This document shows positions 1-13,975 of a stretch of DNA of 64,000 nt, in pieces. This stretch comes from Bryoerythrophyllum caledonicum (taxonomy: Eukaryota; Streptophyta; Bryopsida; Pottiales; Pottiaceae). Made by a program: the position numbers and the translations under genes. Numbering within the stretch: position 1 is the stretch's first letter; every line of letters begins with the position of its first letter. Under the pieces are notes generated by a model. That model was not told the DNA's origin. It was given only the letters and a program-made list of their open reading frames with translations, and made no database searches. The stretch is from contig OZ020514.1 in the NCBI GenBank assembly GCA_963971425.1, positions 12,219,218 through 12,283,217 of the forward strand. The letters are read 5' to 3'.

Positions 1-336
1 GCACAGTAAGTTAATAACTTGTGAACTGTCAGTTGTTTTCCAACGGGCTACAGTTAACGTTACTCCAACGACTCGGAGAGAAAGTCTAGTCCGAACTTTG
101 TCACTTGTTTTGCTGCTAGGACGCCGACTTGTAGTGTGTTCTTCGGCGCCAGACACGTCCTGTTCGCATGATAGCGTGCTGTACAGTAATGACTTGTGAA
201 CTGTCAGTTGTTTTCCAACGGGCTACAGTTACTCCGACAAGTTGAAGAGATAGTCTAATCCGAACTTTGTCACTTGTTTTGTTGCTTGGACGTCGACTTG
301 TAGTGTGTTCTTCGGCGACTAGTAGTGCTGGTTGCG
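1..336. repeat. Tandem duplication upstream of the AUX1/LAX gene
   Basis: Positions 1-152 and about 183-336 are two diverged copies of one ~150-bp unit. Both carry the stretches CTTGTGAACTGTCAGTTG, CCAACGGGCTACAGTTA and TCCGAACTTTGTCACTTG, and both end near TAGTGTGTTCTTCGGCG. No convincing protein is encoded. The pair lies 0.8-1.1 kb upstream of the AUX1/LAX start, so it may belong to the promoter or to an older repeat. Confidence 0.8.
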
Positions 337-480
337 GTACTGGTTGCGGTACTTGGAGCTTGCACCAGATTATCGTCATCGACGAGGAATTGGTTGATGT
401 TAGTAGCGCTGCGGGCTGGCCAACTTTAGATCTAGATTTAGAGGTGGCTAGATCTAGATTTTCGACAATGTGGGGCGTCA

Positions 481-835
481 GTGGTGACGTCGATGCCGTG
501 TCTAGATGTTCCCCGACTGGTGGTGCGCCTTTTGGTGGCGAATCTCGAGGTTCTGATTGGTGGTGGAGTGCACTGGTTGAGTCTGAGCAGGTTTTCGGAG
601 CTCCGTGTGCCCAGTGAAGCGATTCGGTGCCGTAATTTGGCGTTCGAGGTTGAGATCCACCATCCCAGTGGTGACGTCGATGCCGTGTCTAGATGTTCCG
701 CGACTGAGACTGTGAGGGACGCTTTCGGTGGCGAATCTCGAGGTTTTGATTGGTGGTGGAGTGCACTGGTTGAATCTCACGTTTGAAGCGATTCGGTGCC
801 GGAATTTGGCGTTTGAGGTTGAGATCCACCATCCA
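481..835. repeat. Second tandem duplication in the AUX1/LAX upstream region
   Basis: Positions 481-663 and 665-835 are two copies of a ~180-bp unit. They share GTGGTGACGTCGATGCCGTG at the left, GATTGGTGGTGGAGTGCACT in the middle and GAGGTTGAGATCCACCATCC at the right. Each copy carries TGACGTC, the core bound by plant TGA/bZIP factors. Two separate tandem duplications within 850 bp make this a duplication-prone upstream region. An effect on expression is inference only. Confidence 0.85.
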
Positions 836-1153
836 AGCGGTTTGCAGCTTGCAGATGTGGTAAGTGAGGGATTCACGTCGTCTCTATGCGGGTGATTCTG
901 AAATGGCGGCTCCGAAGAAGGAGAACACGAGGGGGACTTGAATTTTGAGCGGCCTGGTTTCCGAAATTAGGTTTAGACCTGCAGCTTCAAGCCTGAACCA
1001 TACTCACAAGCGCCATGACGATGCCGCGGCCGGCGAATTTGGGATCACACTGCGTGTGGAGGAAGTCGTTTAGGGTAGGCATAAGGTCATGTGAACTAGG
1101 GTGAGCGAAGATTCCATTCTGAATTCTGAGCGGCCTGCAACCAGTTTAGAAGC

Positions 1154-3446
<2,293 letters not shown>

Positions 3447-4026
3447 TGATGAAGAAGGAGAGCCACATTCACAACGCTTTTTTAAGGGATGTGTGGTTTT
3501 CCCTTTCACCTTCTGCATTGCATTTTTTTGCACCTTTAGGGGGAAATCTTTTTCCATGAATTTGAGACAGTAGAGGTGATGCCCATTCTTAATATTCCAG
3601 ACCTTCCTGTTGAATCTTCACATAATCTTCCTCTTTAGAATGGTGTTGACACCCCTTAGTATATTCATGCCATTAGAGAAATTCAACTACTTTGTAAAAA
3701 TACCATGTTACAAAGTTATCAAGTTCATGTTTGCATGTGTAAAAATGGGTGATCTGTTTTTAATTGAAGAAAGAAATGATAAAGAAAGTAAGTTGTACAA
3801 GGCCTTGTACAAGATTAGTTAGAAGTTTTAGACAGCAAGACGTCACTCATCAAACAAAACTATATTATTGATTGGAAAATAACTATCAATCAATCAAAAA
3901 GGAAATCCATTAAGATTCAATCTCTCTTTAAAAAACGAAAAGAAAACACATGATTTTGGCTTCACTCGAACAGGAGCTCATGGCGCCCATTGTTGCTGAA
4001 AATTGTGCTGATACCATACCCCATGT
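3447..4026. other. AUX1/LAX 3' flank
   Basis: 3' UTR and downstream sequence becoming AT-rich. I see no gene, no clear polyadenylation cluster and no repeat with definable ends. Confidence 0.6.
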
Positions 4027-4287
4027 AATTGACCCCCTCACTCGTCCTTACCCGAGGTGGTCACGAGGTGGTGGGGCCAAACCTGGCCACTATTTTGTTT
4101 TTGGATGGGGACCTATTTATAGCAAGTGAGGGTTCTATGGAGTAAACAAAGGTTGTAGCCCCCAAGTTTGTAAAAAAAAATTCCAAAAAAAAGCCTCTGG
4201 ACCCCTCAAAATAAGAGGGCCAAAAAAATGACCCCGAGCAACTAAGACGGGGTCCACCTTGGGTAAGGACGAGCGAGGGGGTCAATT
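4027..4287. mobile_element. MITE-like element with ~36-bp terminal inverted repeats
   Basis: The left end (from 4027, GACCCCCTCACTCGTCCTTA) and the right end (reverse complement, ending at 4287) match over about 36 bases with 3 mismatches, and AATT lies at both outer edges as a possible target duplication. The element is 261 bp with no coding capacity, so it is non-autonomous. I cannot assign the superfamily. Confidence 0.8.
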
Positions 4288-4301
4288 CTCCCTGGCCACA
4301 A

Positions 4302-4504
4302 CTACACCAAACACTGCATATAGTGTGGATGAGAGTTGTTTGAGTTCCTACACTAATTGGAAATTTACATCCAATCGGTGACTACCACGCACTTGCTTGA
4401 AAACAAATAGCCAATCGGATTTTGACATGCATGTGCTTGATGCAAATTAGTGTGGGTGATCCACATCAATTATGAATTCACACTATATTCAGTGTTTGGT
4501 GTAG
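4302..4504. mobile_element. MITE-like element, CTACACCAAACACTG termini
   Basis: A 203-bp element whose ends are inverted copies of CTACACCAAACACTG followed by an ATATAGTGTG block. Its outward-read end, CAGTGTTTGGTGTAG, resembles Tourist/PIF-Harbinger style MITE ends, but no TTA/TAA duplication is certain. Related internal sequence recurs near 23,290-23,400 (opposite orientation) and near 36,660-36,850, so this is a dispersed family in this genome. Confidence 0.75.
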
Positions 4505-4970
4505 CTTCGGGGCTCCATCAAATCAGACTACACTTGTCCATCATACAGAGCCATGTAAGACAATTCTATCCATCACATCTGTTCGTTAGACAAAATTACA
4601 CTTTAACAGTAGAGTTCTTTCTAAGGTCATCCAAAGTTTCAACCAGATATTTCCCTCTTCTTATTTGTTGTATTGTTGCTTCTCCACTGGAATAGCTGTC
4701 AGATCAATAGAAGAGCAAGTCAAAATAGTTTCAGCACTCTTGAGAGTGAGAAACGGTTTGAATGAGATCATATACGTGCCTTTATCTCGTTTGAGATGAT
4801 TTTAGACTGATTGCAAACTATTTAGAGGTGATGTTACGAGAGGCATGTTATTGAAATTGTAGGTGACTCTATAAATATCTATAATGTTTAGAAATGATGA
4901 TTCTAATTGTGAAAATAAGAGATGTTTTGGGTTGTGTTGAACGAGTGCGACCCCGAAGCGTTTGTTCAAG

Positions 4971-5343
4971 CTACCGTAGGTGAACCTCTAGTTCGGCACC
5001 TCCATGCCGAATAATTAATTAAAGTGAGCAAAGGCCATTCGGCATCCAATATAAAAATAAATTAATTTTCGGCAAGAAATCACATATTATTGTATTTAGC
5101 ACATTTGACGGCCTTAGGGTTTGAACCCAAGACCTTGGGATTCTAAATTAAAGCCTCCATGCATGCACAACCTTGAGGGGAGGCTTTTCCAAGCCCCACT
5201 CCCCTTTGATGTCTCCGAATGTGACAAAATTTGCAAATATATAGTTTCTCTAATTTCGGCAATTTCATTAAATATTTTTCCACTTAATTGGGCAAGCATT
5301 TTTCTAATTAATAAACGCTGAACTAGAGGTTCACCTACGGTAG
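4971..5343. mobile_element. MITE-like element, CTACCGTAGGTGAACC termini
   Basis: A 373-bp element whose left end, CTACCGTAGGTGAACCTCTA, is repeated inverted at 5320-5343. The very ends are themselves short palindromes (CTACCGTAG). The interior holds GGTTTGAACCC, which looks like a tRNA-type B box, but no matching A box or tRNA-like body was found, so a SINE is not supported. There are no long reading frames. Confidence 0.75.
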
Positions 5344-8300
5344 TAGGCACATAGACTCCGACTCAGTTTCTCCAAGTTCTAGGAAGAAACTCTATCATTC
5401 CTTTGCACATAATTTGTACCATTAGGTTGATTTGGAATTTCAAACGGTGTGGTTAGACTTGTATTGCAATGTTCTCTGGACGAGGGTGGACGAGGGGAAT
5501 TAGTCGCATAGATCGGATGAGGCGTTGAACCATGAAGATCCTTGCACTCAATTCTCAAGCTGTGACAAATACTTTCAAACAACGTAGAATGCATGTACTA
5601 CTCATCCTAAAAATTGCACCTAAAGTCCTCTACATATCTTCATGTCTATTCAAACTCCAAAATTATGAGAAATAAGTTGCTCAGAACAATAGTGAGTTGG
5701 TCGCTTGTCCATTGATGCCGCATATAGACAAGTCATTGTGTTTCCGAATTGTTGGAGCCAACGATTGTGGACTGTCTCAGCAAGGTTGTAGGAAGGCATG
5801 TCGGCCTTTGGTCAAGCGTAAGATCTTGAGTACACACACCAATTCTCATTAAATATTTCAGATTATCCTTGAAGGATCAGTTGAAATGCAAAATATAGAA
5901 GGCAGGAAGAATCCTTACAAGCTACATTGCACCGACCCATTGTCGATAACGGAAGTGCCAAAACTACATCCCATCCACCAAAGCACGACGCTTGATTTTA
6001 GTTGTGGCACCAAAGGACACCCTTGATGGTTCAGTCAAAGAGCTTGGATAAGGCGACGACAAACAAATAATTTGGAGGAGATGGATCATGCAACTAAATT
6101 TCGGCGATGTTTACTTCAGCAGGGCCTAGAGCTTGATCAATAGGGTCTGGAGCTTGATCACTTGGGGCAAGGTCGGAAACTAGTGGCGCCGGATCATTGT
6201 GCTTGTTGTTCGCATTCATACAATCGTCAGCATTCAAAACTTATGATTTTAGGATAGGTTTAGAGTTTCTTGAGTTTATCCAAAGGTAGAGGTTGCTTCA
6301 ACAGATGCACACACGCCATTGAGGATGGCAATTTGTGACAACTTTGTTCATGCGAAGACGTGCAAGCTTAGGAACAAAATTTGGCTTCTTGGTCATTTAT
6401 ATCCATATTTACTAAAATATGTGTGCATATTTTATGTTTCTATAAAACTATAGTTGTATATGTATGGTAAAAGTTAAGGGAAAACATCATGTTACATTGT
6501 AAAGAACTTTTGATAAAAACGTCTCCCCGGGGGAACATAGGGGCAAATTTAAAAATACTAAAAATAGATCAAATTTCATAAAATTCCTAAAGGAAAAATA
6601 CAATTTCATACACTTTAAAGAAGACAACAAAAGGAAATTATTTAAAAGAAACACAGTACTAACACATATTGTAACAAATATCAATATTCATTTCATATTC
6701 AAATGAGACACTATAATTTTAAATTTCATGGCATCAAAGTTCATGAATTTTTTTGAGCATGTGATTTTATGAATATACATTAAAATCTTATGGTTCCCAA
6801 TCAAAACAAAACTTTTATTTTTTAGTCTTCATAATAGTCTAATGGGCAATGAACAATTTATAAACAATGAACAATCTATAAACAATGACTTCAAAAATTA
6901 AAATTTATAAGTAATGTATCAAAATAAAAATAAATATAGTACTAAATAAAAAATAGGTTTCATTGTCGCAAGGAGGGCGACCCAAACATTTGTTCGGCGT
7001 TCCCCATGTACTGGAATTTTTGCTCTTTGTTGTCCCTCTTGCCGAGGACGCACTCAAGCTAAGTGAGTCGCCTCCCCTTCACATCAACATCTTCATTTTA
7101 AAGGAATGCAATTCCTAATGTCTGGATTCTTAGTAGGTTGCTCCATTAGTCATTTCGGATGCCAAACGGTTGATTGTTTGGTGTATAAATATTGAATCTT
7201 TTAAATTGCAAACAGTGACACGTCGTTATGGTTTTTGAATTTGAAAATTGGACGTGGTTGCATTACGTTAGCATCTTGCGTAGAAGGATCGTTAGATTGC
7301 TCAATCCGTCATTTCAGATCTCTCGTTATATTATTTGAATTGTGAATTTTTGAAATTTTTGCAGGTATCAATGGTGGGCCACAAGGGTATAGCGGGGTGT
7401 TTAGCCCACCATAGATACCTGGTTATAGAGTTTTGATTCATGAGTGGCAATCGTATGAATGTGGACAAGCTAGCGTCCAAAACTTATGACTTTCTGTGTC
7501 AAATTCTTAAAAGCCTTAAGTTGAGCGCCTTGTGGAGCCTTTCCGAACTGCCCGTGGGCCCTCGCACTTCTCTGCAAAAGTAGTAAATGAAAAAAAACCT
7601 AAGATACTTAAAAAATGATATACTAAAAAAACAAAAATAAAACATGATAACAAGATAGTTACAAAATTTCAGTAGAACATGCAGTTTGGAAAATGTTACT
7701 TTGTGAATTTTTGTCTTCATAATTTTAGCGTTAAATGAAGTGTAGGCATATTAGTTCCATTTTGCATGTAAAGATGCAAGTGTTCGTTCCTTGCATTACT
7801 TATCATTGTCGCATTGCGAGTTTCTTGTAAATTGATCCTTAAATTTTTGAAGCCAATGATTTGTGAGTCAAGTCTTTGGTTTGCTTTGAACTTTATAGCA
7901 TTTGTTATCTTTGATGGAGATAATTTCACACAACATTGAAATTTGTATGGATCACGTAAAAGAAAAAAGAAAAACTAAGACTCTATCGTAGACAAAGGGC
8001 ACCGTCGGCTTTAAATAATTCAAGAATCTCATGTCAAATATTTCTAGAAAATACTCATCTCAGAAGTCAAAATATGAAGAAAACTAATATATGTACAGTC
8101 GAAATTCATTAAAATATCACCTAAATTGAAATCAAGTGCCGAAATCACGCAAAAGAAAGACTAACAATACTATCACGCACCATACATCATGCAAAATGAT
8201 GGTAGTCTACCATTTAAAAAGATGCAAAAAAGACATAAGCACCATGATCTCTCACGTTTTCACTCTCAACCAACCACAATCCATGAAAATCAATGAAGCC

Positions 8301-11300
8301 CCACCTAAACAAAAAATTTAAACTCAACAAGAAGTGAACCAACAATGCAACTGATATGCTTACATCTCTCACAACTATTTCTCCCAAAAAAAGCTTATGA
8401 CCTCGCAATCTACCAACTTCACTTCAATTATTGGTGCCAATGAACTTATATAAATCAGGGTGGAGCTCGGCTCTCACATTCATCTTATCTCCACCTAACT
8501 CATCTGCCTGACACATATCTCCTTTTCCGTCGGCTCTATTAGGCTGGTCTTTGTAGATGTCTTTCCTTCCTCTACATGCGAGTTTCAACAAGAGGTGAAT
8601 TCTTTATGCTGGTTGTCTTTGTTTTCTTTCTTGTCACCTTTGCAACTGTTGGTCATCTTTCATTGTCATCTTTGTTGTTCGTCCTTGTACATGTAGTCTC
8701 CACGGCTCGTCTTTATATTTGTAGTATCTTCTTGTCTTACATGCGCTTTCCAACCTCAGCTTGCAAACTAGCTACCGTGTTGTTCTCGGAGGATTAATGA
8801 AGATGCATGCCAGTAGTACATAAAGAAGCAGACAGATTTCGATAAAATCAGAAGCCGGAATCAACTTTGGCGACATGTATTGGAGACATCTTTGAGGATC
8901 ATATGTGTTTCTTTCTTCCTTGTCTTTGCAGACTCCTTGCCAAACATTTGCTATTATTTTTATATCGCTTCTTCGTTTCTTGTTGACATGTTCAGCTGAT
9001 ATGTTTTTTTCTTTCTACTAGGAACATCTTGGATTCAGCAGTACGTCAATCTGCACCCAAGAGACTTAGTAAACTTTAGTTGAGGTGGACTCCACCATTA
9101 ACCGAAAATAACTTGTGTAACATGTGCTTATTAAAAAAAAATAGTTGTGATAACAACCCACCAAGATCGCAACGCAGGTGCATTGCGTACAAAAACTTCA
9201 AGATGAGTTGCTTTATTGCTGCAGTGGCAGAGTCGTTTGGTCAATGTACGTATTGTCCTCTAGCTTGTCGTTAATGTCCGTCATTGTTGTCTGTCTTGTT
9301 CTATTTCACTATAATTTTCTTTTTCGTTTGTCCCTGCTGAGAGGTCCAAGACCTGCAAGAGCAAAGCACTCCCCCTAGCCGCATTTCTATCATCAACATG
9401 TTTTGCGAGAGAAGAGACCATACGAGATTCTTTAGCAATTATCGTGGACGTTAAAGGACTTCACATGTACATCCTCTGGTAGGCATTGGTGGAAAGCAAA
9501 GACTATTGATTCAGGTTATCCCTTACAACATCCTAATTCGATGTTGCTCTTTGTTGCAAGTTAGATTCTTGAAACTTGCCTCGTTGCTGCAAGTTTCTAT
9601 AGAACAATTGCTGCAAATAATTTTTTGACTAGATCGTTCTTGACATTATGAGCTTTTCTGCATACTAACACTTCAATTACGGTACTGTAGATCCAAGCTT
9701 TAAATACGCACCGTGATCAAAGACTGAAATACAATGTCAAGGACAACCATTGAAAAGAAACCATTATAGCAATAAGTCCTACAAACAAACAGATTTTGAA
9801 TGCAAATTCCTCAATTGAAAATGAATGAAGTGAAATAAAATTATATTTGTCTGATGGTTGAAAGCGATGGTAGCAACAACCATTGTCATAACAGATACAT
9901 GTCTTGATACTTTGTTTGCATGTTTGCACAAAACTTACACCTTCCTTTCCATATGTCTTTGAATATTAATGATTTTGTTGCATTTTTTAGGTGATTCAAC
10001 TTTGGCCCTTCTGGTCTTTACAACGAGCGATTTAAAGCGGGTTTGAGTAAAAAGGTAAGAACTTCAGCCAAAATCAACATGTTTGTCGTCCATTTGTACA
10101 CGAGAGCATACAGATCTCAAAATTATATAGTCAACTCTCATTTCTCTATGGGATTTAGAGCTCTAATGAATTTGTCTTATAATGTTAAATACTTGGAAAG
10201 GAGGGAAGAAAGTTTGGATCCTCCACTAAAATGAGAAGAACCTTCATGTACATATTTTTGTATTCATCATTTCCTTCCCATGTCAACGTATTAAACCATT
10301 CATACATTAAAACTTTAGGAAGACGATGATAGTGACCATGTAGCCCTTTAACTTCTTATGAGCATTCTTTAGATAGTTGAAAGCCACTGTAATAAACTTA
10401 TAGTTTTCAACTGCATTATTAATTGTGTCCAAAAGTGATGATTGAAACCAGTTGTTACACCAACCTCATATCTTTTTGTTTGATAATGTCTTCTTTTCTT
10501 CAATTGAGCTTAACAACATTGCCTCAATTCCTCGCTTGGCCTTGCCTTCTAGTTGCTTCACCATCTCCACCTCCACCTTTATCTCCATCTGCATTGTTTT
10601 CTTTGATTGTAATTTTCCCTTTGAATTTGGAATTTTTTTGGACATTCTGCTCTCTCTTCTTTGCTATTGGCCTTAAGCATACTCGCTAGTGTTTTTACTT
10701 TTGTAATAATGCCCACAACTAACCAAAATCATATACATAAACATTAAAATACATTGAAAACATACACCGGTTTTTTGCAACCCTCTAAGTCTGATGAAGA
10801 GAAAATGTCACTTATGATGGATGCCAAATGGTTTGAAAAATTGCCATCATGAGTTCAAAAAGAAATCTTCCGGTATCCAAAGCTCAGCTCGTGACATTCA
10901 TCCAAATAGTTTAATTTTTTTTCTTTTTAGAGGTAAAAATCGAAACTATATTAACTGTTAAATTTGGACAAGATCTAGAGAGGATAGGAGGATGGAGAAA
11001 ACCTAAAAGAAAGACTTGCCATAAGGCTAAGACAATAGAAAACAAATTATATGACACCAACGTAGATTCTCATGTATAAAATGCCACAATCTATGACATA
11101 TATGGTCTAGATAGAGTCCATTGGGGGACTTTTTCTCTAGACCGGAGAGGATGTTACCGGAGGTCACCTCGGTAGTAAAAGAGAGAAAAAAACTTGCAAA
11201 AAAAGAAGCTTGCACAAATAAGAGAAACCCAACATGGGCAAGAATGATCTTTGTTTTTCAACCCCTTGTTGAACCCGCAACCTCCATCAACTCTTATCTC

Positions 11301-11756
11301 TTAAATTTTTTCGCCACAACCACAAACCTCCTTGCACCACGAAACCCCAGGAATCTCCACCAACTTGTCGAAAATGCTCATTTACTACCAAACCCTAGGA
11401 ATCTCCACCAACTTGTCAAAAAGACTTCTTCACCACCTAAACCTAGGTGCCTCTAATCACCTCCAAATCCTACCTTGAGTGCACCTCTTCCACCACCTTC
11501 AAGACACTTGAAGAAGCCTCCAAAAAGTCTCCCCAACCACCTTCAAATCTTCAAAAATCTCCTTCAAAACCTTCTTCTTCCTCCAAAACTTCCTTTTCCA
11601 CACTTTTTTCTTCAAAATTTCAACTCCAAAAAAGATCCAAATAGAGAGGGAGGGAGAAACTATGAAAGTTAGAGAGCTAGAGAGGGAGATAGAAGATTTT
11701 TTTTGAGGGGGGGGATGAATTTAGAGAAGGAGGGAAAGAAGAGAGTTGCTGGATGT
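5344..11756. other. Gene-free AT-rich intergenic stretch
   Basis: 6.4 kb with no reading frame that shows family similarity and no paired splice signals. Open frames are short and AT-driven. A perfect-looking stem-loop lies at 7362-7421. The segment at 11,250-11,650 is rich in CCACCAACTT/CACC-like simple repetition and gives spurious proline/serine frames. It probably holds decayed repeats that I cannot name. Confidence 0.6.
7362..7421. repeat. Short inverted repeat (hairpin)
   Basis: CAGGTATCAATGGTGGGC (7362-7379) pairs with its inverted copy at 7404-7421 with one mismatch over 18 bp and a loop of about 24 bases. The stem is at the small end for a plant miRNA precursor and no extended foldback surrounds it. 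It could be the core of a small MITE. Confidence 0.7.
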
Positions 11757-12335
11757 CGTGTAAAGAAAGATCGATAACCACAACATATCGAGAGTCCTAA
11801 CCAACATCAAATAAACGAAAAACATACACTAAAACAAGTATACATAACACACCCTCAAGGAAAGAGATGCAAATCACACATAGTCAAGCGTCTCGCACTC
11901 CACGAAGGGAGAATCAACGAGTGCGAGCGGAACTAGAGAGTGTGGAGACTTTACTAATGATTAACCATCACTTACAAGCAAACACTCACTAATCACTCTC
12001 TAAACACACTCACAAAGCTTGACTTGACAAAGACGTCAAGTCAAGGACGTGTGCGGCGCTATACTCATACGCATACAACCCTAAGTTGATGAAGATCATG
12101 CACGGATGAAAGCGGTGTACCACCGTTGGTCCCTAAACACACGTAGATTAGTAACAAACTAATCTACGCTAAAAACTACGATATGGAGAGGCCCTCGACG
12201 CCACGTCCCGTGACAGCTATCGTATAAAGAAATATCGATAACCATCGCAGATAAAGAGTCCGAACCAACATCAAATAAACGAAAAACATATACTAAAACA
12301 GGTATACGTAATACACCCTCAAGTGCCCCCCGAAT
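11757..12335 (-). mobile_element. LTR-like remains at the 3' side of the gypsy fossil
   Basis: A ~107-bp sequence occurs twice in direct orientation (about 11,763-11,872 and 12,223-12,330), flanking a ~350-bp segment that recurs at 22,103-22,452. Read on the minus strand, a G-run typical of a polypurine tract (near 12,335) sits just before the first copy, and the 350-bp segment begins TGTCACGGGACG, a common LTR start. The segment contains two hairpins: CTTGACTTGAC with its inverse, and CGTAGATTAGT with its inverse near 12,143-12,170. This is best read as nested LTR material of Ty3/gypsy type. Exact LTR limits are uncertain. Confidence 0.55.
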
Positions 12336-12689
12336 AGATAAAGAGACCTTCTATCCAGCTAAGACCAAATAGCACTAATAAGACTAAACACTACGGTGAT
12401 TTCGCTCCAACAACTATACGCATCCAGCCAAAGATGCTGCCCGTCCTTGAATCAATAAGCATATGAAAAAGTAACGAAGAGAGGGTAGGCCGGGTGCAAT
12501 GTGAGCCCCATCTTTAATAGCCTTAGCCAAATTTGTTGCCAATCCCTTAGTCAATCTCCACGTTGCCTATCCCTGAATCGAAACCAGAAATTCCAACTGG
12601 ATGGCAACGCAGTACACAGTGACAAGTCCACGAGGAATTCAAGCCGTTTCATCAGGTGAAACGTGGCTCAAAGACCTCCGACAACAAGG

Positions 12690-12870
12690 GCAAGTTCAAT
12701 CCCCGGACGGTAGAGTAGAAAGAGGCGGTGTCAAGCAAGCCATATGCCAACCACGCTGGCAATGGTAACAAAGCAACATGGTAGCCGCACCCTCCTTTTC
12801 ACCACACACAAAACACGGAAGACCATGTGGCACAACGACCAACTGAGGATGTACGGAGCCATCAATGGGC
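12690..12870 (-). mobile_element. PHD-finger-like region at the 3' end of the gypsy fossil
   Basis: The minus-strand frame contains CFVCGEKEG, MLLCYHCQRGWHMACL and TPPLSTLPSGD. The cysteine/histidine spacing and the GWH..CL..PP..LP.GD string are those of a PHD zinc finger, which in host proteins reads histone H3 tails. The usual plant chromovirus carries a chromodomain at this place, so a PHD-like finger after integrase is an alternative chromatin-targeting module. It belongs to the fossil element and is not a host gene. Confidence 0.75.
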
Positions 12871-13975
12871 AAATGACAGGGCGCACAGTTTTTGGAGTGC
12901 TCCAGACACTCCCGGTCATCGCTGCCTTCTAGCAACAAGATGCCACCGGGCAACACATTCTTCACACAAAGAAATGGTGCGCCCGACCTTGACGTCCAAC
13001 GTCGTAGGCGCCTTACGCTGCAAATAAACGTAATCTCCAGTAGAGAAACGCCGCAATTGAGATCGGTAAGCGCCGCTACGAATGCGAGTGACCGTAACGT
13101 GTCGCGATGCTGAGCGGTGGATAAATTCTCCATAGCCATTGGCATGGCCCGCTTGAAGAACTCCGTCCGATTACGCAGACACTAGATCCAGACCTCTGGA
13201 TCATCCAAGTCCACAACTGGGGCCAACTTCTCCCGTACAGAACTAGGTAGAATTGGCTCATGTCTGTACAACAATTGATACGGACTGAAAGCGGCCAAAG
13301 AGGCCTGCCAGCTATCCCATGGCGATCCATGGTATCATCAGATCCCAATCACGGTGGCCACCCTAATTTAATCCATACTTCCATACTCCACGCTTGATGG
13401 TCTGAATCATATGCTCCGCTAAACCGTCCGCTTCCGGATGATCCCGAGAAGTGGTATTGTGGTCAATCAAAGCTTTGGTGCACAAAGCCTCGGAAGCACC
13501 AAGAAACTCACGCCCTAGGTTAGTCAACACCTCAGCTAGGGCTCCAAAACGAGCCAGCACCCGGTCAAGAAATGCCATAGCTACCAACTCCGAGGAGTTC
13601 TGTGGTAGTACCACAAGCTCAATCCACTTGCTAAAGTGCTCCACCATCACCAACACGTATTTGGCTCCACGTGGGATGACAACAAGCGATACGGCAAAAT
13701 CCAGAGACCAACGGTAGCCCAAACCCATGATGGGCAAGGGCTGAAACTGTGGTGATAAGATGTTGAAGCTGGATCTGACCCGATCACAGACTTCACACCG
13801 TCAAACATACGTGGCGACCTGCTAATACATGTCGATCCACCAATATTCGCTGCGTAGCATCGAATGAGTCCGCCGCATACCAAAATGTCCCAGGTATTTT
13901 TGTATTTGACGTACCGACGAAGCCCTCTGATTTGGCCTTGGAACTATGCGCCTATTCCCATAAATAGAAGGCCGT

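Noticed and set aside
5115-5135. GGTTTGAACCC, resembling a tRNA B box (possible SINE or tRNA relic)
   Set aside because: No A box or tRNA fold upstream; the site lies inside a MITE-like element with clear inverted ends.
11258-11670. Proline/serine-rich plus-strand frames that could suggest a structural protein
   Set aside because: They come from CCACC/CTTC simple repetition in intergenic DNA, with no signal peptide, repeat module or gene structure.
12744-13113. Overlapping plus-strand frames of 60-75 residues
   Set aside because: They are shadows of the minus-strand gypsy integrase/PHD region.
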